A stretch of 64,000 nt of DNA from the NCBI RefSeq assembly GCF_024758705.1, contig NZ_CP096971.1:3501501-3565500 (forward strand), in the 5' to 3' direction. The stretch is from Sphingomonas sp. SUN019. GTDB lineage: Bacteria > Pseudomonadota > Alphaproteobacteria > Sphingomonadales > Sphingomonadaceae. A program made the translations under genes and the position numbers. Below the pieces are notes generated by a model, which saw only the letters and a program-made list of their open reading frames with translations, did not search any database and was not told the DNA's origin. Shown piece after piece: positions 9,133 through 18,005 of the stretch (its first letter is position 1; each line of letters opens with the position of its first letter).

Positions 9133-10151
9133 GCGACGCGACCCTGCTCGTCCGCACGCTCACCGATCCGGGGACGTGCCTGACGCTCGATCCCGCCGGA
9201 TGGGCCGAGTTGCTGACGATGGCGCGCGCGGAGCAATTGATTGGCAGCCTTGCGCATCGACTGAACGGCCTGGCCGTCCCGCCGCGCGCCGCCGCGATCC
9301 TTGAGGATGCGCGCGCCGATGCCGCCGAAGGTCGTCGCCACGCCTTGTGGGAAGCGGAGATGGCGCGGCGGGCGCTGACGCCGCTCGGCTGCCCGGTCGT
9401 GCTGTTGAAGGGCACGGCGTTCGTCGCTGCGGGGCTCGACGCGGGGCAGGGGCGGTCGATCGGTGATCTCGATATCCTCGTGCCGCGTGCGTCGCTCGAT
9501 GCGGTGGAGGCGGCGCTGCTCGCGGCGGGCTGGGAGTGGGTAAAGCCCGATCCCTATGACGACGATTACTATCGCCGCTGGATGCACGAACTGCCGCCGC
9601 TGATCCACCGCGAGCGCGACTGGATGATCGACGTCCACCATACGATCCTTCCCCCCACGGCCCGGATCACGCCCGACCCCGCGAAGCTGCTGGCGGCAGC
9701 CGAACCGCTGGAGGGCGGGCTTTCGATCCTGTCGCAGGAGGATATGGTCGTCCACGCGGCGATCCATCTGTTCGCGGACGGCGACCTGTCGGGGGGGCTG
9801 CGCAACCTGTGGGATATCGACCGGCTGCTGCGCGAGTTCTCGGACCGCGACGACTCCTTCTGGCTGAAACTCGCCGCGCGCGCCGCGGAGCATGAGGCGG
9901 GCGCGGTCGTGGCGCGGGCGGCGCGGCAGGCGAACGATCTGTACGGCACGCCGATCCCCGACGACTGGCGCCAGCGCGACGCGCTCGATCCGCTGATCCG
10001 GCGGCGGTTGCTGGCGCGCGACGGCTGGGGACGCGCGATCTGGCCGGTCACGCGATTGGGCTTCTACGTCCGCTCGCATTGGATGCGGATGCCGCCCGCG
10101 ATGCTGGCGCGGCATCTGTGGATCAAGGCGCGACGGCGCGACGGCTCCTGA
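9129..10151 (+). CDS. Nucleotidyltransferase family protein (NTP_transf_5-like)
   Basis: A 340-residue protein starting at GTG 9129, overlapping the kinase stop. The polymerase-beta-type nucleotidyltransferase signature is at residues 108-120, GRSIGDLDILVPR, with the catalytic pair D113/D115 and a preceding LLKGTAF loop. A later acidic/His stretch, ERDWMIDVHHTI, would supply the third carboxylate. Proteins of this type accompany HprK-like kinases in lasso-peptide and HPr-rel-A loci, where they may attach a nucleotide or extend phosphate groups. Membership of this system is from gene order; the reaction is not known. Confidence 0.78.
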   Translation: MSDATLLVRTLTDPGTCLTLDPAGWAELLTMARAEQLIGSLAHRLNGLAVPPRAAAILEDARADAAEGRRHALWEAEMARRALTPLGCPVVLLKGTAFVAAGLDAGQGRSIGDLDILVPRASLDAVEAALLAAGWEWVKPDPYDDDYYRRWMHELPPLIHRERDWMIDVHHTILPPTARITPDPAKLLAAAEPLEGGLSILSQEDMVVHAAIHLFADGDLSGGLRNLWDIDRLLREFSDRDDSFWLKLAARAAEHEAGAVVARAARQANDLYGTPIPDDWRQRDALDPLIRRRLLARDGWGRAIWPVTRLGFYVRSHWMRMPPAMLARHLWIKARRRDGS

Positions 10152-10479
10152 CGAGAGCGATCACCACCAGCACCGCGACGATCATCGACGTGTCCGCGAC
10201 CCAATCCAGTATGTCGCAATCGCGGTGTAGCGCAGGGATGGACTGCGCCACCTCGATCATCGCGCCCAGAAACGACAGCCGCTCGCCGATCCGATACAGC
10301 CGCGCCATCGGATAGGCGAGCGCGGACAGCACCGTCAGCACGCCGAATGCCGCCATGTGCTGGGTCTTGTCGCTGGCCGGGACCATCGGCGGGGTCGGCA
10401 GCAGCGCCATCACAATCGCGACGGTGATCGCCACGGCCAGCAGCAAGCGCCAGAAGGTCAGGTGTTCGCGCGCGGTCAT
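10123..10479 (-). CDS. VanZ-like small membrane protein
   Basis: A 118-residue protein with about four hydrophobic segments (LLLAVAITVAIVMALLP, FGVLTVLSALAYPM, LGAMIEVAQSI region, MIVAVLVVIALV). The DKTQHMAAFGVLTVL and DWVADT motifs are typical of VanZ-like proteins. The ATG at 10477-10479 overlaps the phosphatase stop (ATGA), so the two are coupled. Its 3' end overlaps the convergent nucleotidyltransferase gene by 29 bases. The biochemical role of such small VanZ-like proteins is unknown. Confidence 0.75.
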   Translation of the reverse strand: MTAREHLTFWRLLLAVAITVAIVMALLPTPPMVPASDKTQHMAAFGVLTVLSALAYPMARLYRIGERLSFLGAMIEVAQSIPALHRDCDILDWVADTSMIVAVLVVIALVRSRRAVAP

Positions 10480-11144
10480 ATGCGGTTCAGCACGGGTAGC
10501 AGTTCGTCGAAGTGATCGATGATCGCGTCCGCACCCAACTCCGCGACCGGACCCGTCACGAAGCCGAAGCTGCACGCGATCGCCGGCAGTCCCGCCGCGT
10601 GCGCCGCCGTGACGTCATAGATCGAATCGCCGACGAACACCGCACGTCCCCCGCCGCATCGCGCGACCATCGCCTCGATCAGGTCGGGTGCGGGCTTGCC
10701 TCTGCCCGGGCCGAGCGCATCGCCGCCTAAGATGCAGTCGAAGCGGTCGATCAGTCCGACCGCGCGCAATACCGACAGCGCGAAGGCTTCCTTCTTGTTC
10801 GTCACGACCGCCAGTTTTGGCCCCAATTCGGCCAGCGCATCCAGCGCTGCGATCACGCCAGGGTATGGCGCGGTGTGGACACAGATGTTCGCCTCATAGT
10901 AGCCGAGCAGCAGGTCGTGCAGCCGGTCGAGCTCCGCCTCGTCGCATCCGCCCGTCGCCGCCAATCCCTGCGCCAGCATATGCCGCGCGCCGCCGCCGAT
11001 CATCGGCTTCACCTGTTCGACGGTCAGCGGCGTGCGACCGATCGAGGCCAACGCATGGTTCACCGCCGCGGCGAGATCGCCGCTGGTGTCGAGCAATGTC
11101 CCGTCGAGATCGAACCCGACGATATCGAAGCGAAAGCTGGTCAT
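10476..11144 (-). CDS. gph: Phosphoglycolate phosphatase (HAD family)
   Basis: A 222-residue HAD hydrolase that would dephosphorylate 2-phosphoglycolate. Motif I is VGFDLDGTLLDTSGD (nucleophile Asp plus the +2 Asp), motif II AVVTNK, the lysine is in GRGKPAPD, and motif III is VFVGDSIYDV. A longer frame reaches 11456, but the ATG at 11142-11144 (MTSFRFDIVGFDLDG) places motif I where the family has it. It diverges from glmU with 60 bases between them. Confidence 0.9.
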   Translation of the reverse strand: MTSFRFDIVGFDLDGTLLDTSGDLAAAVNHALASIGRTPLTVEQVKPMIGGGARHMLAQGLAATGGCDEAELDRLHDLLLGYYEANICVHTAPYPGVIAALDALAELGPKLAVVTNKKEAFALSVLRAVGLIDRFDCILGGDALGPGRGKPAPDLIEAMVARCGGGRAVFVGDSIYDVTAAHAAGLPAIACSFGFVTGPVAELGADAIIDHFDELLPVLNRI

Positions 11145-11204
11145 CGTTGCGCGCGGTGACGCGTTGCTATGGAAATGGCAAGTTTCCGGTGGCAGGGCGT
11201 GGCG

Positions 11205-12563
11205 ATGACCAATCGCCCGCTTGCCGCGATCGTCCTTGCCGCCGGCAAGGGCACACGCATGAAATCCGATTTGCACAAGGTGCTGCATCCGATCGCGGGA
11301 CGGCCCATGCTGCTGCACCTGCTCGCCAGCGTGGAGGCGCTGTCGCCCGCGTGCACCGTGGTGGTGGTGGGGGCCGGGCGCGAACAGGTCGAATCGGCGG
11401 TCGCACCGCTGGGTGTCGCGGTCGCGCATCAGACCGAGCAACTCGGCACCGGTCATGCGGTGCTACAGGCGGAGCGTGCACTGGACGGCTTCACCGGCGA
11501 CGTGCTGATCCTGTATGGCGATGTCCCGCTGGTCGGGGTGGAGACGATGCGGCGGATGACCGAGCGGCTGCACGCCGATGATGCGCCGGCGGCGGTGGTG
11601 CTCGGCTTTTGTCCCGATGATCCGGGGGCGTATGGGCGGGTGATCGCGGACGCTGACGGCCGGATCGCACGGATGGTCGAGTATAAGGACGCCTCGCCTG
11701 AGGAGCGTGGCGTAACGCTATGTAATTCGGGACTGATGGCGGTGCGCAGCGACGATCTGTTCGCGCTGCTGGCCCGTGTCGGCAACGACAATGCGGCGGC
11801 CGAATATTACCTGCCCGACGTCGTGATGCTGGCCGCCGCCGATGGGCGCGGGTCCGCGGTGATAGAAACAGAAACGGACGAGGTCGCAGGCGTCAACAGT
11901 CGCGGGGAATTGGCGACGGTCGAACTCGGCTGGCAGCAGCGGCGGCGCGCGCAGGCGATGATCGATGGCGTGACGCTGACCGCGCCGGATACGGTGTGGT
12001 TCGCCTATGATACGGCGCTGGGGCGCGATGTTAGGATCGAGCCGAACGTCGTGTTCGGCCCCGGCGTGACCGTGGCGGATCGCGCGGTGATCCATGCGTT
12101 CAGCCATCTCGAAGGCGCGACCGTCGGCGAAGGCGCGTCGGTCGGCCCGTATGCCCGGCTGCGGCCCGGCGCGGTGCTCGGCAAGAACTCGCGCGTCGGC
12201 AATTTCGTCGAGGTGAAGAAGACGGTGCTGGGCGAGGGCGCGAAGGCGAACCATCTGACGTACCTCGGCGATGCTGATGTGGGGGCGGGCGCGAACATCG
12301 GGGCGGGGACGATCACCTGCAATTATGACGGTTTTTTCAAATATCGTACTGCGATCGGTGCGGGGGCGTTCATCGGATCGAATTCGGCGCTGGTCGCGCC
12401 GGTCACGATCGGCGATGGCGCGATCGTGGCGGCAGGATCGGTGGTAACTGCGGATGTCGAGGCCGACGCGCTGGCGCTGGTCCGACCGCCACAGACTGCC
12501 AAGCCCAACTGGGCAAAACGTTTTCGGGAAATGATGAGCGCGCGCAAGAAGGAAGCCCGCTAA
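11205..12563 (+). CDS. glmU: Bifunctional N-acetylglucosamine-1-P uridyltransferase / GlcN-1-P acetyltransferase GlmU
   Basis: A 452-residue cytosolic enzyme making UDP-GlcNAc for peptidoglycan and lipid A. The N-terminal pyrophosphorylase domain begins AAIVLAAGKGTRMKSDLHK and contains LYGDVPL. The C-terminal left-handed beta-helix (about 250-440) carries the acetyltransferase active site with LTYLGDADVG and ITCNYDG. The start at 11205 (MTNRPLAAIVLAAG) fits the family; an upstream in-frame ATG at 11169 would add 12 residues. The stop is directly followed by the glmS ATG, so the two act as an operon. Confidence 0.97.
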   Translation: MTNRPLAAIVLAAGKGTRMKSDLHKVLHPIAGRPMLLHLLASVEALSPACTVVVVGAGREQVESAVAPLGVAVAHQTEQLGTGHAVLQAERALDGFTGDVLILYGDVPLVGVETMRRMTERLHADDAPAAVVLGFCPDDPGAYGRVIADADGRIARMVEYKDASPEERGVTLCNSGLMAVRSDDLFALLARVGNDNAAAEYYLPDVVMLAAADGRGSAVIETETDEVAGVNSRGELATVELGWQQRRRAQAMIDGVTLTAPDTVWFAYDTALGRDVRIEPNVVFGPGVTVADRAVIHAFSHLEGATVGEGASVGPYARLRPGAVLGKNSRVGNFVEVKKTVLGEGAKANHLTYLGDADVGAGANIGAGTITCNYDGFFKYRTAIGAGAFIGSNSALVAPVTIGDGAIVAAGSVVTADVEADALALVRPPQTAKPNWAKRFREMMSARKKEAR

Positions 12564-14381
12564 ATGTGTGGTATCGTTGGAATACTCGGGCACGGTGATG
12601 TTGCCGACCGGTTGCTGGACGGTCTGAAGCGGCTGGAATATCGCGGCTATGATTCGGCCGGCATCTGCACCGTCCACGATGGCGATTTCGACCGTCGTCG
12701 CGCGCCGGGTAAGCTTGTGAACCTTGCCAAGCGGCTGGCCGAGGAACCGCTGCCCGGTGCGGCGGGGATCGCGCACACGCGTTGGGCGACGCATGGCGCG
12801 CCGACCGTGGACAATGCGCACCCGCATATCGTGGGTGACGTGGTGTTGGTGCACAACGGAATCATCGAGAATTTCAAACCCTTGCGCGACATGCTTGTCG
12901 CGGAAGGTCGCGAGTTTCGCAGCCAGACCGACACTGAGGTCGTCGCGCATCTGATCGCGCGAGAGATCGAGCGCGGGGCCGAGCCGCGCGCTGCGCTTGC
13001 TGCGGTCCTGCCGCAACTCCACGGCGCGTTCGCGCTGGGCGTCATGGTCCGTACGCATCCCGACCTGCTGCTCGGCGCACGGCTCGGCGCGCCGCTGACC
13101 GTCGGTTACGGCGACGGCGAGAACTACCTCGGCTCCGATGCGCTGGCGCTCGCGCCGTTAACGCAGCGTATTGCGTATCTGGAGGAGGGCGACTGGGTCG
13201 CGATCACGCGCGAGGGCGTAGAGGTGTACGATCGCGACAACAATGCGGTCGAGCGGCCGATCGTCAATTCGGGCGCGTCGGGCCAGTTGATGGACAAGGG
13301 CAACCACCGTCACTTCATGCAGAAGGAGATTTACGAACAGCCCGTGGTCGTCGCGCAGACGTTGCGGTCGTACCTCCGTCCGCTCGAGGCGCAGGTCGCA
13401 CTGCCCGATACCGATTTCGACCTGTCGACGGTCGAGCGCGTCGTGATCGTGGCGTGCGGCACCGCATCCTATGTCGGGATGATCGGGAAATACTGGATCG
13501 AGCAGATGGCCCGGCTGCCGGTCGAGGTCGATGTGGCGAGCGAATATCGCTACCGCGATCCGGTGTTGCTGCCCAACACGCTCGGCATCGTCATCTCGCA
13601 AAGCGGCGAAACCGCGGACACGCTCGCCGCGCTGCGCCATATGAAGGCCGGCGGTGTGACGACGGCGGGTATCATCAACGTGCCGACCAGTTCGATGGCG
13701 CGCGAGGTCGACCTGCTGCTCCCGACCCACGCGGGGCCGGAGATCGGCGTCGCCTCGACCAAGGCGTTCACGTGCCAACTCGCGGTGATGGCTGCGCTCG
13801 CCACCAACCTGGCGCGGGCGCGCGGTCGGCTGACCAACGAAGCCGAGGTCGTTGCGCACCTCCAGCAGGTGCCCGAAGCGATGAGCGCGGCGCTGGCGCA
13901 CGATGAGGAGATCGAGGCGATCGCACCAAAGATCGCGGCGGCGCGCGACGTGCTGTACCTGGGCCGCGGCCCCGAATATCCGCTGGCGCTGGAAGGTGCG
14001 TTGAAACTGAAGGAAATCAGCTACATCCACGCCGAAGGTTACGCGTCAGGTGAGATGAAGCACGGCCCGATCGCGCTGATCGACGATTCAGTACCGTTGA
14101 TCGTCATCGCTCCGTCCGGCCCTTTATTCGACAAGACCGTCAGCAACATGCAGGAGGCGCAAGCTCGCGGCGCGCAAGTGGTCCTGATTTCCGATGCGGA
14201 GGGGATCGCACAGGCGGGCGAGAACACGATCGCGACGATCGAGATGCCGAAAGTCCATCCGCTGATCGCGCCCTTGGTATATGCGGTGCCGGTGCAATTG
14301 CTAGCGTACCACGTCGCGGTCGCCAAGGGGACCGACGTGGATCAGCCGCGGAACCTGGCTAAATCGGTGACTGTCGAATAG
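12564..14381 (+). CDS. glmS: Glutamine--fructose-6-phosphate aminotransferase GlmS
   Basis: A 605-residue amidotransferase making glucosamine-6-phosphate, feeding GlmU in the same pathway. The N-terminal glutaminase domain starts MCGIVGILG, with catalytic Cys2 after Met removal; RGYDSAGIC, HTRWATHG and HNGIIEN follow. The synthase half has two SIS domains (ACGTASYVG and SQSGETADT; GRGPEYPLALEGALKLKE) and ends with the family C-terminus LAKSVTVE. It starts at the base after the glmU stop. No glmS ribozyme is present, as expected outside Firmicutes. Confidence 0.98.
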   Translation: MCGIVGILGHGDVADRLLDGLKRLEYRGYDSAGICTVHDGDFDRRRAPGKLVNLAKRLAEEPLPGAAGIAHTRWATHGAPTVDNAHPHIVGDVVLVHNGIIENFKPLRDMLVAEGREFRSQTDTEVVAHLIAREIERGAEPRAALAAVLPQLHGAFALGVMVRTHPDLLLGARLGAPLTVGYGDGENYLGSDALALAPLTQRIAYLEEGDWVAITREGVEVYDRDNNAVERPIVNSGASGQLMDKGNHRHFMQKEIYEQPVVVAQTLRSYLRPLEAQVALPDTDFDLSTVERVVIVACGTASYVGMIGKYWIEQMARLPVEVDVASEYRYRDPVLLPNTLGIVISQSGETADTLAALRHMKAGGVTTAGIINVPTSSMAREVDLLLPTHAGPEIGVASTKAFTCQLAVMAALATNLARARGRLTNEAEVVAHLQQVPEAMSAALAHDEEIEAIAPKIAAARDVLYLGRGPEYPLALEGALKLKEISYIHAEGYASGEMKHGPIALIDDSVPLIVIAPSGPLFDKTVSNMQEAQARGAQVVLISDAEGIAQAGENTIATIEMPKVHPLIAPLVYAVPVQLLAYHVAVAKGTDVDQPRNLAKSVTVE

Positions 14382-14414
14382 CTTACAAAGAAGCCATACG
14401 AACGAGCGCAAGCC

Positions 14415-15314
14415 TCAGGCGGCGCGGGCGAGCGGCGGTTTTGAAACCGTTTCAAACGCGTCGAGAACGACCGGGATCAATGCGCCGGGGAGGGTGTGGC
14501 CCATGCCGGGCACCTCGACATAACGCGCGCCGCAGATGCTCTCCGCGGTATCACGGCCGCCCGCCACGTTGACGAGCGGATCGTCGCTGCCGTGGATCAC
14601 GACGGTCGGCGCTGCGATCGTCCGGAGCCGATCGCGCCGGTCGCCGTCGGCGATGATCGCGGCCATCTGCCGCGTGAAGCCCGGCGGATAGTGGCCGCGT
14701 TCGGTTTCGGCGCGAACGCGCTCGGCCAGATCGGTATCGGCGATCGGATAGGCGGGGCTGCCGATGACCTTCGCCGCGAGTACCCCGTGCGCGACGATCG
14801 ATTCGATATCGTCGCCACGCGGCCGGCGCATCAATACCCCGGTCGCGCGCGGCCGTGCGAAGGGAAGCGACGGATTGCCGGTAGTCGACATGATCGAAGT
14901 AAGCGACAGCGTGCGAGCGGGCCAACCCGCCGCGATCAACTGCGCGATCATCCCGCCCATCGACGCGCCCATGATATGCGCGGCCCTGATGCCCAGCGCA
15001 TCGAGCAGTCCGATGCCGTCGGCCGCCATGTCGGTCAGCGTGTACGGCGCGACCGGCTTGCGGCCGAGAAATTTCGACGCCGCCATCATCACGATATTGG
15101 GCGTGCCTGCCGCGTCCAGCTTGGTGGAAAGCCCGACATCGCGATTGTCGTAGCGGATCACGCGATACCCGCGCTCGACGAGTTGGTCGACCAACGGCAT
15201 CGGCCAGCGCACCAGTTGCGCGCCGAGCCCCATGATCAGCAGGACCGGCGGGGCATCCCTGTCGCCGAAGTCCTCATATTCGATCTCGATACCGTTTGCC
15301 GCAACGCGCGCCAT
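14415..15314 (-). CDS. Alpha/beta hydrolase
   Basis: A 299-residue alpha/beta-hydrolase. The oxyanion-hole region is LLIMGLGAQ, followed by RVIRYDNRDVGLS; the nucleophile elbow is GASMGG, the acid lies in VIHGSDDPLV and the catalytic His in GMGHTLPG. The DNRDVGLS motif places it near the esterase/haloperoxidase-like group often annotated only as hydrolase. No signal peptide is seen. The substrate cannot be told. It is 57 bases downstream of the Rieske gene on the same strand. Confidence 0.85.
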   Translation of the reverse strand: MARVAANGIEIEYEDFGDRDAPPVLLIMGLGAQLVRWPMPLVDQLVERGYRVIRYDNRDVGLSTKLDAAGTPNIVMMAASKFLGRKPVAPYTLTDMAADGIGLLDALGIRAAHIMGASMGGMIAQLIAAGWPARTLSLTSIMSTTGNPSLPFARPRATGVLMRRPRGDDIESIVAHGVLAAKVIGSPAYPIADTDLAERVRAETERGHYPPGFTRQMAAIIADGDRRDRLRTIAAPTVVIHGSDDPLVNVAGGRDTAESICGARYVEVPGMGHTLPGALIPVVLDAFETVSKPPLARAA

Positions 15315-15371
15315 GTCGACTCCTGTTGACTGCGCAGTGTGCGTGCGACGTCACGGAATTGCAACATAAGC

Positions 15372-15719
15372 TCAAACGGTGAAGATTGTTCCGTGTCGAA
15401 CGGTGACCGGCCACGGCGTCAGCGCGGCGCCCGGGCATGGGCCGCCCAGACACTCGCCGCTGTCGATCGCGAAGATCGCGCCGTGCCAGCTGCACACGAT
15501 CCGGCCGCTCGCGACATAGTCGTCGAGCTTTTGTGCAAGCGGAAGCCCCATATGCGGGCAGCGATCGACATAACCGAAAACCGCATCACCCCGTCGCACG
15601 ACGAACCCGTGGAACCGGCCCGCGCGCATCTCCAGCACGAAATTCCGCGCCGCGCCGTCAACGATCTTGTCGAGTGGGCTCAATGCGATCCCGGCGGGTG
15701 TGGCGGCAAGGCGCTCCAT
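15372..15719 (-). CDS. Rieske [2Fe-2S] ferredoxin-like protein
   Basis: A 115-residue single-domain Rieske protein. The cluster ligands are in CPHMG (C54, H56) and CSWHG (C76, H79). There is no membrane anchor or signal, so it is likely a soluble electron carrier or a component of an oxygenase or nitrite-reductase-like system; no partner oxygenase is adjacent. It lies 21 bases downstream of the pseudo-dihydroorotase gene and may be co-transcribed with pyrB-pyrC'. Confidence 0.88.
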   Translation of the reverse strand: MERLAATPAGIALSPLDKIVDGAARNFVLEMRAGRFHGFVVRRGDAVFGYVDRCPHMGLPLAQKLDDYVASGRIVCSWHGAIFAIDSGECLGGPCPGAALTPWPVTVRHGTIFTV

Positions 15720-15740
15720 TCGAATATCCCCCGCGGTTCA

Positions 15741-16967
15741 CTAAAGGGCGGATCGGCTGCAGAGTTCGCGGCCGCCCTTGAAGACGCGGAGGACGCGGCC
15801 CTGAACCGGCAGGCCATCGAATGGGGTGTTGCCAGCCTGGCCAGTCAGTTCGTCCGAATCGATCCGCCACGGCGCATCCGGGTCGACCAGGATCAGGTCG
15901 GCCGGGAGTCCTGCCGCGCATCGTCCGGTTTCGACACCAAGTATCTGTGCGGGGTTGCTCGACGCGAGCTCGAACAATCGCACGCGCGTGACGACGCCGT
16001 CGCGCACCAGTCCCAGACCCAGCGCGAGCAGCGTCGCCGCGCCCGCCATTCCGGCGGCGGCGTCGGCATAAGGCAAGCGTTTTTCTTCCGGACCGCGTGG
16101 GTCGTGACCCGAGCAAAGGACGTCGATCGTGCCGTCGGCGAGTGCGGCGAGCGCGGCCTTGCGGTCGTCCTCCGAACGCAGTGGCGGCGACAGATGCGCG
16201 AAGGTGCGGAAGTCGCTCATCGCGATGTCCGACAGCAAAAGATGCGCAGGGGTGATGCCGCAGGTGACACGCACGCCGCGGCGTTTGGCGGCGCGGATCA
16301 GGTCGAACCCGGCTGCCGTCGTCACCTGCCGGATATGCAGCCGCGCGCCGGTTTCCTCGGCCAGCATCATATCGCGAGCGATCGCCAGCGGCTCGGCCAG
16401 CGACGGCGCAGCGGGCAGCCCTAGGCGGGTGGCGGTCTCGCCTTCCGTGGCGACCGCATCGGCGACGAGGCCGCCGTCCTCGGCATGGACGATCACCGCC
16501 AGGTCGAGGTCGCGCGCATAGGCCAGCACGCGCCGCATCACGCCCGAATCGGCGATCCAGCGCCGTCCGGTGCCGACCGCGCGCGCGCCCGCCGAGGTGC
16601 AGATCGCCATCTCCGCGAGGTCGAGCCCGGCGAGGCCGCGGGTGGCGGCGGCGATCGGGTGAATCCAAAGGTCGGGGCGGCCGATCAACGCCGAACGCTG
16701 GACGATGCCGGGTTCGTCGAGCACCGGCGACTGATCGGGCATCAGCCCGACACGAACGATTCCCCCTGCACGGAAGGCGGCGTGATCGATCGCCGCGACG
16801 CCGAGGTCGACGATCGCGGGCGCGAGCAACTTGCCGCCGCAGTCGATCACCGTCGCCCCGTTGGCGTGGTCGGCGGAACCGGCGATGACGCCGTCGCGAA
16901 CGAACAATTCTTTGCCGCCGCCCAGCACATCGGCGTTGACGAAATGGAGCGCTGGCACCGCGCTCAT
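15741..16967 (-). CDS. pyrC: Dihydroorotase-like protein PyrC' (probably catalytically inactive)
   Basis: A 408-residue amidohydrolase-fold protein of the class I dihydroorotase family. The ATG at 16965-16967 ([13 protein letters not shown]) overlaps the pyrB stop (ATGA), favouring it over an upstream TTG. The metal-binding residues are missing: where DHOase has an HxH after the first strand this protein reads [13 protein letters not shown]; the ligand His of the HxxH region is replaced (LHIRQVTTA); TPHH reads TPAH; and the catalytic Asp region reads LCSGHDPRG. The family also contains inactive PyrC' subunits that hold aspartate transcarbamoylase together (known in Pseudomonas, gene adjoining pyrB). 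That role fits here and implies that an active DHOase is encoded elsewhere. Confidence 0.85.
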   Translation of the reverse strand: MSAVPALHFVNADVLGGGKELFVRDGVIAGSADHANGATVIDCGGKLLAPAIVDLGVAAIDHAAFRAGGIVRVGLMPDQSPVLDEPGIVQRSALIGRPDLWIHPIAAATRGLAGLDLAEMAICTSAGARAVGTGRRWIADSGVMRRVLAYARDLDLAVIVHAEDGGLVADAVATEGETATRLGLPAAPSLAEPLAIARDMMLAEETGARLHIRQVTTAAGFDLIRAAKRRGVRVTCGITPAHLLLSDIAMSDFRTFAHLSPPLRSEDDRKAALAALADGTIDVLCSGHDPRGPEEKRLPYADAAAGMAGAATLLALGLGLVRDGVVTRVRLFELASSNPAQILGVETGRCAAGLPADLILVDPDAPWRIDSDELTGQAGNTPFDGLPVQGRVLRVFKGGRELCSRSAL

Positions 16968-17950
16968 GCCCAACCCTCCACACCGCGCGCGCGGCGTGTG
17001 AGCACGTCGAGGCAGGCCATGCGGACTGCGACGCCCATCGCGACCTGTTCGGTGATGGCGGATTGATCGGCATGATCGGCGACCGCGGAATCGATCTCCA
17101 CCCCGCGATTCATCGGCCCCGGATGCATGACCAGCGCCCCCGGCGTCCGCTTCAGCCGGTCGAGCGTCAGGCCGTAGCGCAGGCGATATTCACGGCTGGA
17201 CGGGACATACCCGCCCGCCATCCGTTCGGTCTGCAGGCGGAGCATCATCACGACGTCGGCCCCCTCCAGCGCGGCGTCGAAATCGGTGAAGGCGGTGACG
17301 CCCATCCGGTCAATCGCGGTGGGCATCAGCGTCGACGGCGCGCAGACGCGCACCTCTGCCGCAAGCGCGGTCAGCGCCAGGATGTTCGATCGCGCGACGC
17401 GGCTGTGGAGCAGGTCGCCGCAGATCACGACGCGCTTGTTGGCGATTCCGCCCCGCCGCCGCCGGATCGTCAGCGCGTCGAGCAGGGCCTGCGTCGGATG
17501 TTCGTGCCGACCGTCACCAGCATTCAATACCGGGCAGTCGACCTTGTCCGCGATCAGCGCGACCGCTCCGCTGGACATATGGCGGATCACGATCACGTCG
17601 GCGCGCATCGCGTTCAGCGTCATCGCGGTGTCGATCAGCGTTTCGCCCTTCTTCACGCTGGATTGCGCGGCGTGCATGTTGACCACGTCCGCGCCGAGGC
17701 GCTTTCCCGCAATCTCGAACGACAACAGCGTCCGGGTGGAATTTTCGAAGAAGGCGTTGATCTGCGTCAGGCCCGCCAGGCGTTTGTCGGGCTCGGCATG
17801 CGCGCGGTTCGCGGCGATCCACTGTTCCGCTTCGTCGAGTAGGAAGGTGATCTGGTGCGGCTCCAGCCCTTCGATACCCAGCAGGTGGCGGTGCGGGAAG
17901 ACGGTGCCGCCGGGAATCAACGTGGCGGGGCGGTGGTCCGATGGCTGCAT
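16964..17950 (-). CDS. pyrB: Aspartate carbamoyltransferase catalytic subunit
   Basis: A 328-residue enzyme forming carbamoyl-aspartate from carbamoyl phosphate and aspartate in pyrimidine synthesis. The carbamoyl-phosphate site is [13 protein letters not shown]; other motifs are the [10 protein letters not shown] loop, [10 protein letters not shown], the [12 protein letters not shown] segment and [11 protein letters not shown]. The N-terminal extension of about 20 residues before HLLGIEGL is usual in alphaproteobacteria. It overlaps the downstream pyrC' by four bases. No pyrI regulatory gene is nearby. Confidence 0.95.
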   Translation of the reverse strand: MQPSDHRPATLIPGGTVFPHRHLLGIEGLEPHQITFLLDEAEQWIAANRAHAEPDKRLAGLTQINAFFENSTRTLLSFEIAGKRLGADVVNMHAAQSSVKKGETLIDTAMTLNAMRADVIVIRHMSSGAVALIADKVDCPVLNAGDGRHEHPTQALLDALTIRRRRGGIANKRVVICGDLLHSRVARSNILALTALAAEVRVCAPSTLMPTAIDRMGVTAFTDFDAALEGADVVMMLRLQTERMAGGYVPSSREYRLRYGLTLDRLKRTPGALVMHPGPMNRGVEIDSAVADHADQSAITEQVAMGVAVRMACLDVLTRRARGVEGWA

Positions 17951-18005
17951 CGAGGGCGCGGGTTAGCGCCGCGTTGCGCGGCGGGCAAGGTCGGTCCGCC
18001 CGGGA

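Noticed and set aside
11145..11204. A possible leader or small gene between gph and glmU
   Set aside because: Only 60 bases; the in-frame upstream ATG merely extends GlmU without family support.
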